A stretch of DNA of 28,062 nucleotides, from contig CALUSZ010000062.1 of assembly GCA_944323495.1 (NCBI GenBank), forward strand, positions 1 through 28,062, written 5' to 3'. The number at the start of each line of letters is the position of its first letter. Positions within the stretch are counted from its first letter, which is position 1. Positions 8,082-16,989 of this stretch are shown here, piece by piece. Source of the stretch: Candidatus Gastranaerophilales bacterium. GTDB taxonomy: Bacteria; Cyanobacteriota; Vampirovibrionia; Gastranaerophilales; Gastranaerophilaceae. The notes beneath the pieces were generated by a model. The model saw only the letters and a program-made list of their open reading frames with translations, did not search any database and was not told where the DNA came from. Both the position numbers and the translations under genes were made by a program.

Positions 8082-9863
8082 CTATTGTTTTACAGTACTT
8101 TTGATATGCAATTCTCTCATCTGCTGCAGAGATGCCTCACCCGGCGCATCGCTCATTAAGTCTTTAGCACTTGCGTTTTTCGGGAATGCGATAACATCAC
8201 GGATAGAATCAGTCCTGCATAATAATGCGACGAGTCTGTCCAAACCGATTGCAAGTCCTGCATGCGGCGGTGTACCGTATTGAAGAGCATTAACCATAAA
8301 TCCGAATTTTTCGGCAGCTTCTTCTTCCGTGAGCCCCAATGCCTTGAAGATTTTCTTTTGAACTTCGCTGGAGTGGATTCTAACTGAACCTCCGCCGAGC
8401 TCTGTTCCGTTATATACAATATCATAAGCAATTGATTTAACATTACCCAAGTCTCCGCTGTCCAACTTATCCAAATCTTCTAAGTTAGGAGAAGTGAACG
8501 GGTGGTGCATTGCCATAAACCTGCCTTCTTCTTCTGACCACTCAAACATCGGGAAGTCTACTACCCAGAGAAGATTATGCTTGCTCTCATCAATCAGGTT
8601 AAGATGTTTAGCGAAATGAAGGCTCAACCTGCCCATAATCTCATAAACAAGTTTAGGTTTATCTGCCACAAAGAATATAATATCTCCGGCTTCTGCTCCG
8701 GCTCTTTGTTGAATAGCTTTTGCCTGTTCTTCTGTTACAAACTTAAGTACAGGAGATTTAGCAGTACCGTCTTCCAAGTAAATAATATTAGCCAAAGCTT
8801 TTGCGCCAAATGAAACAGCAAGCTTTGTAATATCATCAATATCTTTTCTTGAATACTTAGCACCGCCGGGAATTCTTATACCTCTTACGATTCCGCCGTT
8901 TAGAAGCGTATTTTTTACAATCTCAAAATTAGATTCTAATATAATATCTCCGATATCAAAAAGCTCTAAACCAAATCTTGTATCCGGTTTATCGGAGCCG
9001 AATCTGTCCATAGCTTCCTGCCACGGAATCTGTTTAAACGGAGGTTTAATCTCTACTCCGGCAGCTTTAAAAGCGTCTACAAGCAAGCCCTCAACAACAT
9101 TGATAACATCTTGCTGTTCAACAAATGATAATTCCATATCAATCTGCGTGAATTCAGGCTGTCTGTCGGCCCTTAAATCCTCATCACGGAAACATTTTGC
9201 AATCTGGTAATATTTTTCAATCCCGCCTACCATAAGTAATTGTTTAAAGATTTGCGGAGATTGCGGAAGTGCAAAGAATTTCCCCGGCTGAACACGTGAA
9301 GGTACAAGATAATCCCTTGCGCCTTCCGGAGTTGTTTTTATTAATATAGGAGTTTCAACTTCAAGAAAATCCTGATTATTTAAATAATTTCTAACCGCCT
9401 GAACAATGTTGTGGCGAGTTTTTAAGTTATTCAGCATTTTTTCGTTTCTGATATCCAAATATCTGTATTTAAGCCTGATATCTTCTGAAACGCTGTCATC
9501 ACCCAGCACAAAGGGCAAAACTTTTGATTCTGCCAAAATTTCAACAGATTCCGGATACATTTCTACCTGACCTGTAGGATATTTTTCGTTATAAGTTTCT
9601 TCAGGACGTTTAGTAACCTTGCCTTTTACCATAATTACATATTCGCTTCTAACTTTTTCAAAAGCTTTATGTACTTCAGGGTTAATCTGCGGATTAGCTA
9701 CAAGCTGGAAAAATCCGCTTCTGTCTCTTAGTTCTATAAATAAAATCCCGCCCAAGTCTCTAACAGTAGAAACCCAGCCGGACAAAGTAACTTCCTGGTT
9801 CAAATTGCTAAGATTTAATTCACCGCAATTATTTGATTTCATTCTGGTTTTCAATTTATTCAT
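8082..9863 (-). CDS. aspS: Aspartyl-tRNA synthetase, bacterial type
   Basis: AspS charges tRNA-Asp (or both tRNA-Asp and tRNA-Asn when non-discriminating) with aspartate. The 593-residue protein has the order expected for the bacterial class II enzyme: an N-terminal OB-fold for the anticodon (about 20-110), catalytic motif 2 FRDEDLRADRQPEFTQ (from about 224), a GAD insertion domain (about 310-420), MHHPFTSP, and motif 3 GLAIGLDRLVALL (about 535-548). Start choice is open: AGGGAG at 9869-9864 touches ATG 9863 directly, which is too close, while an in-frame TTG at 9854 is nine bases away and well placed. The N-terminus may therefore be three residues shorter. Whether the enzyme is discriminating cannot be read here; it depends on the presence of asnS or gatCAB elsewhere. 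Confidence 0.96.
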   Translation of the reverse strand: MNKLKTRMKSNNCGELNLSNLNQEVTLSGWVSTVRDLGGILFIELRDRSGFFQLVANPQINPEVHKAFEKVRSEYVIMVKGKVTKRPEETYNEKYPTGQVEMYPESVEILAESKVLPFVLGDDSVSEDIRLKYRYLDIRNEKMLNNLKTRHNIVQAVRNYLNNQDFLEVETPILIKTTPEGARDYLVPSRVQPGKFFALPQSPQIFKQLLMVGGIEKYYQIAKCFRDEDLRADRQPEFTQIDMELSFVEQQDVINVVEGLLVDAFKAAGVEIKPPFKQIPWQEAMDRFGSDKPDTRFGLELFDIGDIILESNFEIVKNTLLNGGIVRGIRIPGGAKYSRKDIDDITKLAVSFGAKALANIIYLEDGTAKSPVLKFVTEEQAKAIQQRAGAEAGDIIFFVADKPKLVYEIMGRLSLHFAKHLNLIDESKHNLLWVVDFPMFEWSEEEGRFMAMHHPFTSPNLEDLDKLDSGDLGNVKSIAYDIVYNGTELGGGSVRIHSSEVQKKIFKALGLTEEEAAEKFGFMVNALQYGTPPHAGLAIGLDRLVALLCRTDSIRDVIAFPKNASAKDLMSDAPGEASLQQMRELHIKSTVKQ

Positions 9864-9874
9864 CTCCCTATAAA

Positions 9875-9902
9875 ATTCTATTTTGCCCTAAAATCGTAAC
9901 AA
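9875..9902 (-). promoter_or_regulatory. Probable aspS promoter
   Basis: On the minus strand TTGTTA (9902-9897), a 16-bp spacer and TAGAAT (9880-9875) lie just before aspS. Transcription would begin at about 9868, inside the AGGGAG ribosome-binding site, giving a leader of only a few bases to ATG 9863 or about 14 to TTG 9854. Confidence 0.5.
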
Positions 9903-9906
9903 AAAA

Positions 9907-10052
9907 GGGGGTAAATGTAAAGGGGCGGGGTAGGGGTAAATGTATACCTGATGATTGTCGGGAGACATTTGGTTAAAACTACAAGTTTGGATTGGAGCTC
10001 CAAGTCTCCCTCAAGTGTAAAATACGCCAACTCCTTCCACAATTGTGGAAGG
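9907..10052. repeat. Intergenic element: G-rich direct repeats and stacked palindromes
   Basis: This non-coding stretch between aspS and the AbrB-like gene is richly structured. GGGGTAAATGTA occurs at 9908-9919 and 9933-9944; with GGGG runs at 9922-9925 and 9927-9930 the plus strand has four G-tracts (9907-9936), a possible G-quadruplex. GGGAGAC (9960-9966) pairs with GTCTCCC (10004-10010), enclosing the 12-bp palindrome TTGGAGCTCCAA (9992-10003). A perfect 20-bp palindrome, CCTTCCACAATTGTGGAAGG, fills 10033-10052, three bases beyond the AbrB-like stop codon, and has no T-run on either side, so it is not a classical terminator. It may be a dispersed REP- or MITE-like unit; copies elsewhere cannot be seen from one window. 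Confidence 0.5.
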
Positions 10053-10055
10053 CTG

Positions 10056-10217
10056 TTAATGCGGGTTTCTATCCTGCTTGCGGATGCGGATTTCGTTGTT
10101 TTCCAGATAAATTTCCACTTTATCAAGGACGGGATTGATTCCAAGCCCTTCTATTATTGCTTTGGGAATAACAACGCCCCAGCTGTTACCTATCTGTACT
10201 ATTCTCTTTTCTATCAT
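10056..10217 (-). CDS. Small AbrB/MazE (SpoVT-AbrB fold) DNA-binding protein
   Basis: This 53-residue frame encodes MIEKRIVQIGNSWGVVIPKA and continues to VEIYLENNEIRIRK. It matches the swapped-hairpin AbrB/MazE fold: (K/Q)IGNSxGxxIPKxxxExLGI, then DKVEIxxExNxIxIR. Such proteins bind DNA as dimers and often act as antitoxins that repress their own operon. GAGG (10228-10225) lies seven bases before ATG 10217. No MazF- or Doc-like toxin gene follows; downstream lies only the palindromic intergenic element and then aspS. The facing small ORF at 10312 could be its partner or simply a neighbour under its control. The gene is shorter than the usual 75-85 residues, with little tail after the DNA-binding fold; MazE-type tails normally hold the toxin, so a stand-alone regulator is also possible. 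Confidence 0.8.
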   Translation of the reverse strand: MIEKRIVQIGNSWGVVIPKAIIEGLGINPVLDKVEIYLENNEIRIRKQDRNPH

Positions 10218-10291
10218 GTTACTACCTCAATAGTAACATATATTATAACATGTTAGACTTGACAGCTCGTTTTTACATGTGTTATAACATG
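10215..10291. promoter_or_regulatory. Divergent promoter and operator cluster, AbrB-like gene / 63-aa ORF
   Basis: Plus-strand promoter: TTGACA (10259-10264), 17-bp spacer, TTATAA (10282-10287). Minus-strand promoter: extended -10 TGTTATAAT (10250-10242). CATGTTA or its complement occurs at 10215-10221, 10246-10252, 10249-10255 (the last two form the palindrome TAACATGTTA) and 10285-10291. A 9-bp inverted repeat, ATGTTACTA / TAGTAACAT (10216-10224, 10231-10239), covers the AbrB-like start codon. TTATAACATG is repeated directly at 10243-10252 and 10282-10291. Both promoters are thus wrapped in the same motif, as expected for autoregulation by an AbrB/MazE-type protein. Confidence 0.65.
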
Positions 10292-10311
10292 GGTAATTAC
10301 AAGGAGGATTT

Positions 10312-10503
10312 ATGAATACCGAATCAATTAGAGAATGCAATGAAATAGTTAATATGTTTGAAACAACACTCTTTGCCTTAAAATGGCAGGCTAAAGACGA
10401 GACAGGCTGGAAATATCAGCCGATTATTTCCGAATATGAGTATATATTAAACAAGCTAAAATTATTTTGTGTTAATAAAGTGGGATTTCTAGACGAGCAA
10501 TAA
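10312..10503 (+). CDS. 63-residue hypothetical protein, divergent from AbrB-like gene
   Basis: I do not recognise this protein. It is soluble, mostly helical, with Trp25, Trp33 and several Glu/Lys, and has no signal peptide or membrane segment. It is supported as a gene by a consensus promoter (TTGACA, 17-bp spacer, TTATAA) and by a perfect AAGGAGG at 10301-10307 before ATG 10312. Its last 15 bases overlap the end of rsmA on the other strand. The shared operator motifs with the AbrB-like gene suggest joint control, so it could be a toxin-like or regulatory partner, but no toxin motif is visible. Confidence 0.6.
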   Translation: MNTESIRECNEIVNMFETTLFALKWQAKDETGWKYQPIISEYEYILNKLKLFCVNKVGFLDEQ

Positions 10504-11325
10504 CTCCGCAAGCCACCCGAATTCTTCAATAGACAGTTTTTCTCCGCGGATATTTTCATCTAACTTGAGCTCTAAAAGAGCATTTGTAACTTTTGTTTTA
10601 TCAAATCCGGAATTTACAAGACAATTTTTTAAAGTTTTACGCCTCTGAGAGAATGCCGCTTTAATTACACGCCTGAAAAACTTGTAATCCTTGAGCTTTA
10701 GCAAAGGCTCTTTTCTTACTTTCATAGATACAAGCGCAGAATTAACCTTCGGCGCCGGGTAAAATGATTTGCGACCGACAAGTCTTACGATTTCACAATC
10801 AGCCCAAAATTGGGATAAAATAGTCAAAAGCCCGTATTGCTTTGAAGGACTGTTCGGTGCTGCAACAATCCTGCGTGCAACTTCTTCCTGCACCATTAAA
10901 ATTATATCAACAATTTGATTTCTGTTTTTGTTTTCCAAATCATCTATTTCGCCGAGAAGATGGGCAATAATAGGTGAAGTTATATAATACGGAATATTAG
11001 CAACAACTTTCACCTTCTCTTCTGTTAACGATGAAATATCTGTTTTTAAGATATCGTTATGTATAATCTCTAAATTATCACATTCAAGTTTTTGAAGTTC
11101 TCTAATTGCCTCTTCGTCAAGTTCAACCGCGATAACTTTTTTTGCATATTTAACAAGCTGTTCCGTTACGAACCCGACTCCGGGGCCGATTTCTAAGACA
11201 ACATCATCTTTTGTAATCCCTGCAAAATCTATAATATCCCCAATCACATCGGGGTTAATAAGAAAATTTTGTCCGAGTCTTTTTTTTGTTCTAAAAAACT
11301 TTGCGCGTTGTAAATAATCCACCAT
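10489..11325 (-). CDS. rsmA: 16S rRNA (adenine1518/1519-N6)-dimethyltransferase RsmA/KsgA
   Basis: RsmA dimethylates two adjacent adenines in the 3' end of 16S rRNA during small-subunit assembly, using S-adenosylmethionine. The 278-residue protein has the family N-terminus KKRLGQNFL (14-22), the SAM-binding EIGPGVGF (45-52), the acidic ELDEEAI at the end of strand 2 (68-74), catalytic NIPYYITSP (110-118) and the C-terminal FSQRRKTL segment. Length is normal. No ribosome binding site precedes ATG 11325, but TATTAT boxes at 11338-11333 and 11341-11336 lie seven to ten bases upstream, so the mRNA may be leaderless. The gene stands alone and faces the 63-aa ORF. Start alternatives are few, since the next codon is GTG. 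Confidence 0.96.
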   Translation of the reverse strand: MVDYLQRAKFFRTKKRLGQNFLINPDVIGDIIDFAGITKDDVVLEIGPGVGFVTEQLVKYAKKVIAVELDEEAIRELQKLECDNLEIIHNDILKTDISSLTEEKVKVVANIPYYITSPIIAHLLGEIDDLENKNRNQIVDIILMVQEEVARRIVAAPNSPSKQYGLLTILSQFWADCEIVRLVGRKSFYPAPKVNSALVSMKVRKEPLLKLKDYKFFRRVIKAAFSQRRKTLKNCLVNSGFDKTKVTNALLELKLDENIRGEKLSIEEFGWLAELLLV

Positions 11326-11380
11326 GGTATTTATAATAATACAAATAGGGAAATGTTAAAACTTTAATTCTCATTTATAT

Positions 11381-11410
11381 TTGTAGTGTAAAAAATGTTT
11401 AAGATATAAT
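11381..11410 (+). promoter_or_regulatory. Probable gshA promoter
   Basis: TTGTAG (11381-11386), an 18-bp spacer and a consensus TATAAT (11405-11410). Transcription would start near 11417, inside the ribosome-binding site AAAGGAGAG (11415-11423), leaving a leader of about 11 nt before GTG 11428. Confidence 0.65.
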
Positions 11411-11427
11411 TGGGAAAGGAGAGTATC

Positions 11428-12690
11428 GTGAACTATTGCACAACAAAACCGGAAGGACATTTAGAATACAGCCAGCTTCTTGAGGAATTTATACTCGGGT
11501 GCAAAACTTCGAGAAAAATCGGTATGGAATATGAGCGGATACCTCTTATAAAGGTTACAAGCCAGACAGCGCCTTACGGCGGAGAGACAGGCGTTTGCGA
11601 ACTTTTAAGAGAAGTAGCAAAAGTTGATAACTGGGATTATATCTTAGACGATATTAATATTATAGGAATAAAAAAGCTTCATGACACAATAACCCTTGAG
11701 CCGGGCTGCCAGATTGAATTAAGCATTGAACCGCAAGAGCTGATTAGAGATTTAAAAAAGCGGGTGGAAGAAATTGACGGGGTTTTAGCTCCGATTTTAG
11801 ATAAGTTCGGGATTAAGCTTATAAATAAAGGGGTCTCTCCTATTACTACCTATAAAAATATAAAACTCCTTCCCAAAAGACGCTATGCGCTTATGGCAAA
11901 CTATCTGTGGGGGATTTTATCCGATGTAATGATGAGAGAGACTGCCGGAATTCAAGTTGGGATTGATTTTTCTTCAGAAGAAGATGCAATGAGAAAGTTT
12001 AGAGCAGCTAACCTTATGATGCCTTTTGCAACTGCAATGTATGCTAATTCAAAATACAGAGGCGGAGTGGATACCGGATATAAATCCTTTAGAGCGCTTG
12101 CATGGCTTAATACCGATAATGAAAGATGCGGTTTTGCAACAAAATTCCAAGATGGCATGTGTTTTAAAGATTATGTTAACAGACTCCTTGAAACCCCGAT
12201 GATTTTTATCAACAGATGCGGACACACTGTTAATCTTAACGGCAGATTGACATTCAAACAATTTATGGAAAAAGGATATGAAGGATTTGAGGCTGATATT
12301 GAAGATTGGAAGCTGCATACAAACCTTTATTTTCCGGAAGTCAGGTTAAGGAATTTTATTGAAATCAGAAACCACGACTGCGTTGGCGGCGGGTTAGAAT
12401 ATTCGATTCCGGCTTTGTATAAAGGTATTATGTATTCTCCGGCCGCATTAGAAGAAGTCGAGAATATGCTATGCAAATACTCTTTTAGTGAAATCAACGA
12501 GCTTCGCTTTAACGTTGCACGTTATGCACTCTCTGCAAAAATCAGAAAAACTCCTGTATTAAGTATTTGCAAAGAACTCGCCGAAATATCATACTACTCC
12601 TTAAAAACAGGGTGCGAGGACGAAGAAGAATTCCTGCTTCCTCTTATCGATATGCTTAAAAAAGGAAAATGTCCGGCAGATATTCTATAG
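11428..12690 (+). CDS. gshA: Glutamate-cysteine ligase, plant/cyanobacterial type (GCS2)
   Basis: The enzyme joins glutamate and cysteine through the gamma-carboxyl group in an ATP-dependent step, the first of glutathione synthesis. The 420-residue protein matches the GCS2 family of plants, cyanobacteria and alphaproteobacteria rather than the E. coli type: GMEYER near residue 32, the TLEPGCQIELS substrate motif (about 89-99; Cys where many members have Gly), KGRY-like LPKRRYALMANYL, QVGIDFSSE, and MRKFRAANLMMPFATAMYANS. The start is GTG 11428, because AAAGGAGAG at 11415-11423 is well placed for it; an in-frame TTG at 11410 overlaps the -10 box and cannot be used. No glutathione synthetase is nearby, so the end product could be gamma-glutamylcysteine or glutathione. 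Confidence 0.88.
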   Translation: MNYCTTKPEGHLEYSQLLEEFILGCKTSRKIGMEYERIPLIKVTSQTAPYGGETGVCELLREVAKVDNWDYILDDINIIGIKKLHDTITLEPGCQIELSIEPQELIRDLKKRVEEIDGVLAPILDKFGIKLINKGVSPITTYKNIKLLPKRRYALMANYLWGILSDVMMRETAGIQVGIDFSSEEDAMRKFRAANLMMPFATAMYANSKYRGGVDTGYKSFRALAWLNTDNERCGFATKFQDGMCFKDYVNRLLETPMIFINRCGHTVNLNGRLTFKQFMEKGYEGFEADIEDWKLHTNLYFPEVRLRNFIEIRNHDCVGGGLEYSIPALYKGIMYSPAALEEVENMLCKYSFSEINELRFNVARYALSAKIRKTPVLSICKELAEISYYSLKTGCEDEEEFLLPLIDMLKKGKCPADIL

Positions 12691-12730
12691 ACAGCACCTA
12701 TTCAAAGTCCGGCAGGATAAAAACAACCAC

Positions 12731-12759
12731 TTGTGATATTTAATTTTGTATTATATAAT
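12731..12759 (+). promoter_or_regulatory. Promoter of the atpD-atpC transcription unit
   Basis: TTGTGA (12731-12736), a 17-bp spacer and TATAAT (12754-12759). A leader of about 27 nt carries AGAGGAGAGG (12775-12784) eight bases before ATG 12793. This gives the atp pair its own start, independent of gshA. Confidence 0.75.
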
Positions 12760-12762
12760 TAA

Positions 12763-14199
<1,437 letters not shown>

Positions 14200-14210
14200 G
14201 TTGTTAATAT

Positions 14211-14603
14211 ATGAAACTAAAAATAATAACACACGAAAGAATTGTCTTTGAAGGCGAGGTAGACGAGCTTGTAATCCAGACCAAAGGCGGTATGCTCGGG
14301 ATTTTAAAAGACCACATTCCGGTTACTACTGCTTTGGAAATTGGAGTTACGAAGGCAAAAATGGGTGATAATTACAAGTACTTTGCAACTATGGGCGGAG
14401 TATTCCAGTTTAAAAATAATGAAGCTGTAATACTTACAGATGTTTGCGAAGATGGTTGTGATATTGACGTAACCCGTGCAAATGCTGCTAAGAATAGAGC
14501 TGAGGCAAGATTAGCTGACGCTACAGCTAAAATTGATGCTGATAGAGCACAGGCAGCGTTAGCGCGTTCGCTTGCAAGATTAAAGGCAGCTTTGAACAAA
14601 TAG
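14211..14603 (+). CDS. atpC: F-type ATP synthase subunit epsilon
   Basis: Epsilon joins the gamma shaft to the c-ring and can brake ATP hydrolysis. The 130-residue protein has the N-terminal beta-sandwich (MKLKIITHERIVFEGEVDEL, GGMLGILKDHIPVTTALE) and a C-terminal two-helix arm rich in Ala and Arg (RANAAKNRAEARL onward). The ribosome binding site is weak (TTAGG in the 11-bp gap), so it is probably translated by coupling with atpD. Length is typical. Confidence 0.96.
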   Translation: MKLKIITHERIVFEGEVDELVIQTKGGMLGILKDHIPVTTALEIGVTKAKMGDNYKYFATMGGVFQFKNNEAVILTDVCEDGCDIDVTRANAAKNRAEARLADATAKIDADRAQAALARSLARLKAALNK

Positions 14604-14614
14604 GGGTTTTGGAT

Positions 14615-15046
14615 ATGAAAAAATACGTTATTTTCACAATTGCTCTTGTTTTTACGACTCTTATTGTACTTGCAGATGACGTCAAATTTATGAATGCTCT
14701 GAAGAATTGTTCTTCATATTCAGAGAGCGGAACTGTTAATACAGAGGGTATGAATGTAACTTCTAATAAGAAAATCTTAGGCTGGGAAGGCGATAAGTGC
14801 GTTTATCAGGAAAAGGTGCAATTTTCAGGAGTTGATTCTTGCATAACCTGTAAGCTTTCAAGAGCACAGATTGACGAACTTGTATCAGTTATGCAGGCGT
14901 ATGCTGTAGTACAAAAATATTCTAATGAAAAAGTTGATACGTCAAGCATTTCAGCTGTTCAGGATAATCCTGTCGTAAAAGCGTGGAACAAATATCTTCA
15001 AGACAGGTCTGTTTGTACCATGACTGCTAATCAACTGACGAAATGA
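14615..15046 (+). CDS. Small exported Cys-containing protein of unknown function
   Basis: The 143-residue protein has a clear Sec signal peptide: MKKYVIFTIALVFTTLIVLA followed by DD, with likely cleavage after VLA. There is no lipobox Cys. The mature part holds five Cys (NCSS, KCVY, SCITC with CxxC spacing, SVC), suggesting disulfides in the periplasm or a metal site. ATG 14615 has AGGGG (14602-14606) eight bases upstream; an in-frame TTG at 14609 would add two residues. It starts 11 bp after atpC, and its stop overlaps the start of the FkbH-type gene in ATGA, so it is part of the same transcript. I do not recognise its family. Confidence 0.75.
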   Translation: MKKYVIFTIALVFTTLIVLADDVKFMNALKNCSSYSESGTVNTEGMNVTSNKKILGWEGDKCVYQEKVQFSGVDSCITCKLSRAQIDELVSVMQAYAVVQKYSNEKVDTSSISAVQDNPVVKAWNKYLQDRSVCTMTANQLTK

Positions 15047-16779
15047 AAAAAGATTACGATATAACAAAGGCTAAGCTCATCATCTGGGATTTGGACGAGA
15101 CTCTCTGGAGCGGAACATTAAGCGAAGGCGGGGTTGAATTCAAGCCGGAGATTTTGAGCTTTATTGAAGAGCTTGTTACAAAAGGAATTATGAACTCTAT
15201 CTGTTCGAAAAATGAAGGAACAGACAGGGTAAAAGAAGAATTCTTAAATCGCGGGTATCAAAAATTTTGGGATTTATTTGTATTTCCGTCTATTAACTGG
15301 CTTCCTAAGGGTGAGAGAGTTAAGAGTATCATCAAAGGTATGAACCTTCGGGCAGAGAATGTAATTTTTATTGACGATAACAGTTCTAATATAGGTGAGG
15401 TTAAGTTTTATTCTCCTGATATTATGACGGCGACAGTAGAACAAATCCCTAAAATGATGGAAGAATTATACCTTGTTAATGATTACGATTTTGAACACAC
15501 GAGGTTAAAACAATATAAAATACTTGAGACAAAGGCTTTAGCTCAAAAAGAAATCTCTAATGAGGAATTTTTAAGAGAAAGTGATATAAGGATTTGTTTC
15601 AAAAATGATTGTTTAGAAAATATTGATAGAATAAAAAAATTAATAAGCCGTACAAATCAATTAAATTTCACTAAATTCAGAGACGAAAATATAGAAGATA
15701 CAATAAAAAATACGGATTCTTCGTATATTATTGCAGAAGATAAATATGGAAATTACGGGATTTGCGGATTTTATTCACTGGATAAGAAAAATAACAAGCT
15801 CGTTCATTTTCTTTTCTCCTGCAGGATTATGAATATGGGAATCGAACAGTTTGTTTATTCTTATCTCGAATCACCGGAGCTTGAGATTCAGGGCGAAGTC
15901 GCTTCAAAATTGGAAGGGAAACCTGATTGGATAAGGGTTGAAGAGGATTTGAGAATAGAAAACAGTAAACCTAAGGAAAAAAATAATATAAATATTCTAT
16001 TTAAAGGCCCCTGTGATTTGTATTCTTCCCTAAGCTATATTAATTCCGACTGTAACATTGACACTGAATTCCCGTATTGGAACAAATCACTTGTTTATAT
16101 TTTAGCGCATACACATACTGCCTTTATCGAGCAGACGCATAAGTTTTCTAAAGAGAAACTTGCAGATTTAAGCAGACGCTTTCCATTCCCTAATCAGGAC
16201 GAATTTAAGAGTGGATTTTTTGATAAGAAATATAATCTTATATTCTTAAGCCTTTTAACAGTAACCCACAGCGGACTTTATATAAACAAATCAGACGGAA
16301 GCTATGCAATGTTCGGTTATGCAGACTGCGACATAACTGATGAAAACAATTGGGAAAAGATACTTGCTCCAATTCCGGCTGAGGCTAGAGCAATGAATAT
16401 AATGATGCTGAAAGAATTTAAAAAAGATTATGTTTTTGCAGGAAACCCGCCTGTAGATACGGTTATAAAAAATTTAAAATATATAAAAGACAATACAAAA
16501 GCGGATATAGTTTTAATTCTGGGAAGCGAAATTCCGACCGATAAGACCCTTGCAGGATACGAAAATATGGCTGAGAGGCATAAAATCCTAAATTACGCCG
16601 TTAGAGAGAATTTCAAAAACCAAATGGAATTCATAGAACTGACTGATTTTATAAAAAATGATGAGGATTATATAGAATGCATTAATCATTTTTCCCGACG
16701 TGTTTATGCAGAATTAGCAGAAAAAATTATTGATATTGCAAACAAAAAACTCGGCAAAGAATATTTGAGTTTAAAATAA
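15043..16779 (+). CDS. FkbH-type HAD-IIIC protein with C-terminal SGNH-like domain
   Basis: Residues 1-170 are a HAD domain of the FkbH class: IIWDLDETLWSGTL (motif I, Asp nucleophile), ICSKNE (motif II region), and VIFIDDNSSNIGE (motif III/IV). Residues about 170-300 carry the typical second part with SRTNQLNF, KYGNYGICGFYSL and FLFSCRIMNMGIEQF, which resembles an acetyltransferase-like fold. From about 310 a further domain begins with NILFKGPCDLYSS and ends ECINHFSRRVYAELAEKI; this order fits an SGNH-hydrolase-like fold with a terminal His. FkbH relatives load a glyceryl unit from 1,3-bisphosphoglycerate onto an acyl carrier protein; others sit in surface-sugar loci. No acyl carrier protein is seen here. 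Translation is coupled to the exported protein upstream by a 4-base overlap. Its location in the atp unit is odd. Confidence 0.82.
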   Translation: MKKDYDITKAKLIIWDLDETLWSGTLSEGGVEFKPEILSFIEELVTKGIMNSICSKNEGTDRVKEEFLNRGYQKFWDLFVFPSINWLPKGERVKSIIKGMNLRAENVIFIDDNSSNIGEVKFYSPDIMTATVEQIPKMMEELYLVNDYDFEHTRLKQYKILETKALAQKEISNEEFLRESDIRICFKNDCLENIDRIKKLISRTNQLNFTKFRDENIEDTIKNTDSSYIIAEDKYGNYGICGFYSLDKKNNKLVHFLFSCRIMNMGIEQFVYSYLESPELEIQGEVASKLEGKPDWIRVEEDLRIENSKPKEKNNINILFKGPCDLYSSLSYINSDCNIDTEFPYWNKSLVYILAHTHTAFIEQTHKFSKEKLADLSRRFPFPNQDEFKSGFFDKKYNLIFLSLLTVTHSGLYINKSDGSYAMFGYADCDITDENNWEKILAPIPAEARAMNIMMLKEFKKDYVFAGNPPVDTVIKNLKYIKDNTKADIVLILGSEIPTDKTLAGYENMAERHKILNYAVRENFKNQMEFIELTDFIKNDEDYIECINHFSRRVYAELAEKIIDIANKKLGKEYLSLK

Positions 16780-16787
16780 CCCCGCAT

Positions 16788-16976
16788 TTAAATATTCAAA
16801 AAATTCCTGAAAATCTCTATACCGTTTTCTGTCAAAATAGCTTCATAAGTAATATATCCGAGAAGAAAATACTTTTTCCTTAACTCCTCCACCCTTCTGA
16901 TTCCGGCCTCTAAATCGCCTCTTACATCAACAATCTCTATAGGATTTTCAAACACCTTATTAGAATAAATCTGCAT
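16788..16976 (-). pseudogene. N-terminal fragment of a pabB-like gene
   Basis: The frame reads MQIYSNKVFENPIEIVDVRG, then EELRKKYFLLGYITYEA, then a stop after about 15 more residues. This is like the beginning of aminodeoxychorismate synthase component I (FxNPxEII...KYYLLGYIxYEA), an enzyme of about 320 or more residues in the folate pathway. Only the first 47 or so residues are recognisable; the rest is lost and the end of the FkbH gene follows. TATAAT (16988-16983) lies six bases before ATG 16976, just past the emrA terminator. I call it a relic; a living 62-residue protein is possible but less likely. Confidence 0.5.
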
Positions 16977-16989
16977 AAAAATATTATAC

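Noticed and set aside
10033..10052. 20-bp palindrome as terminator of the AbrB-like gene
   Set aside because: No T-run follows on either strand and the hairpin has almost no loop; treated as a palindromic element instead.
9878..10144. 88-residue minus-strand frame over the palindromic element
   Set aside because: It overlaps the AbrB-like gene in another frame, and its Pro/Thr/Tyr-rich end comes from the C-rich complement of the G-tracts.
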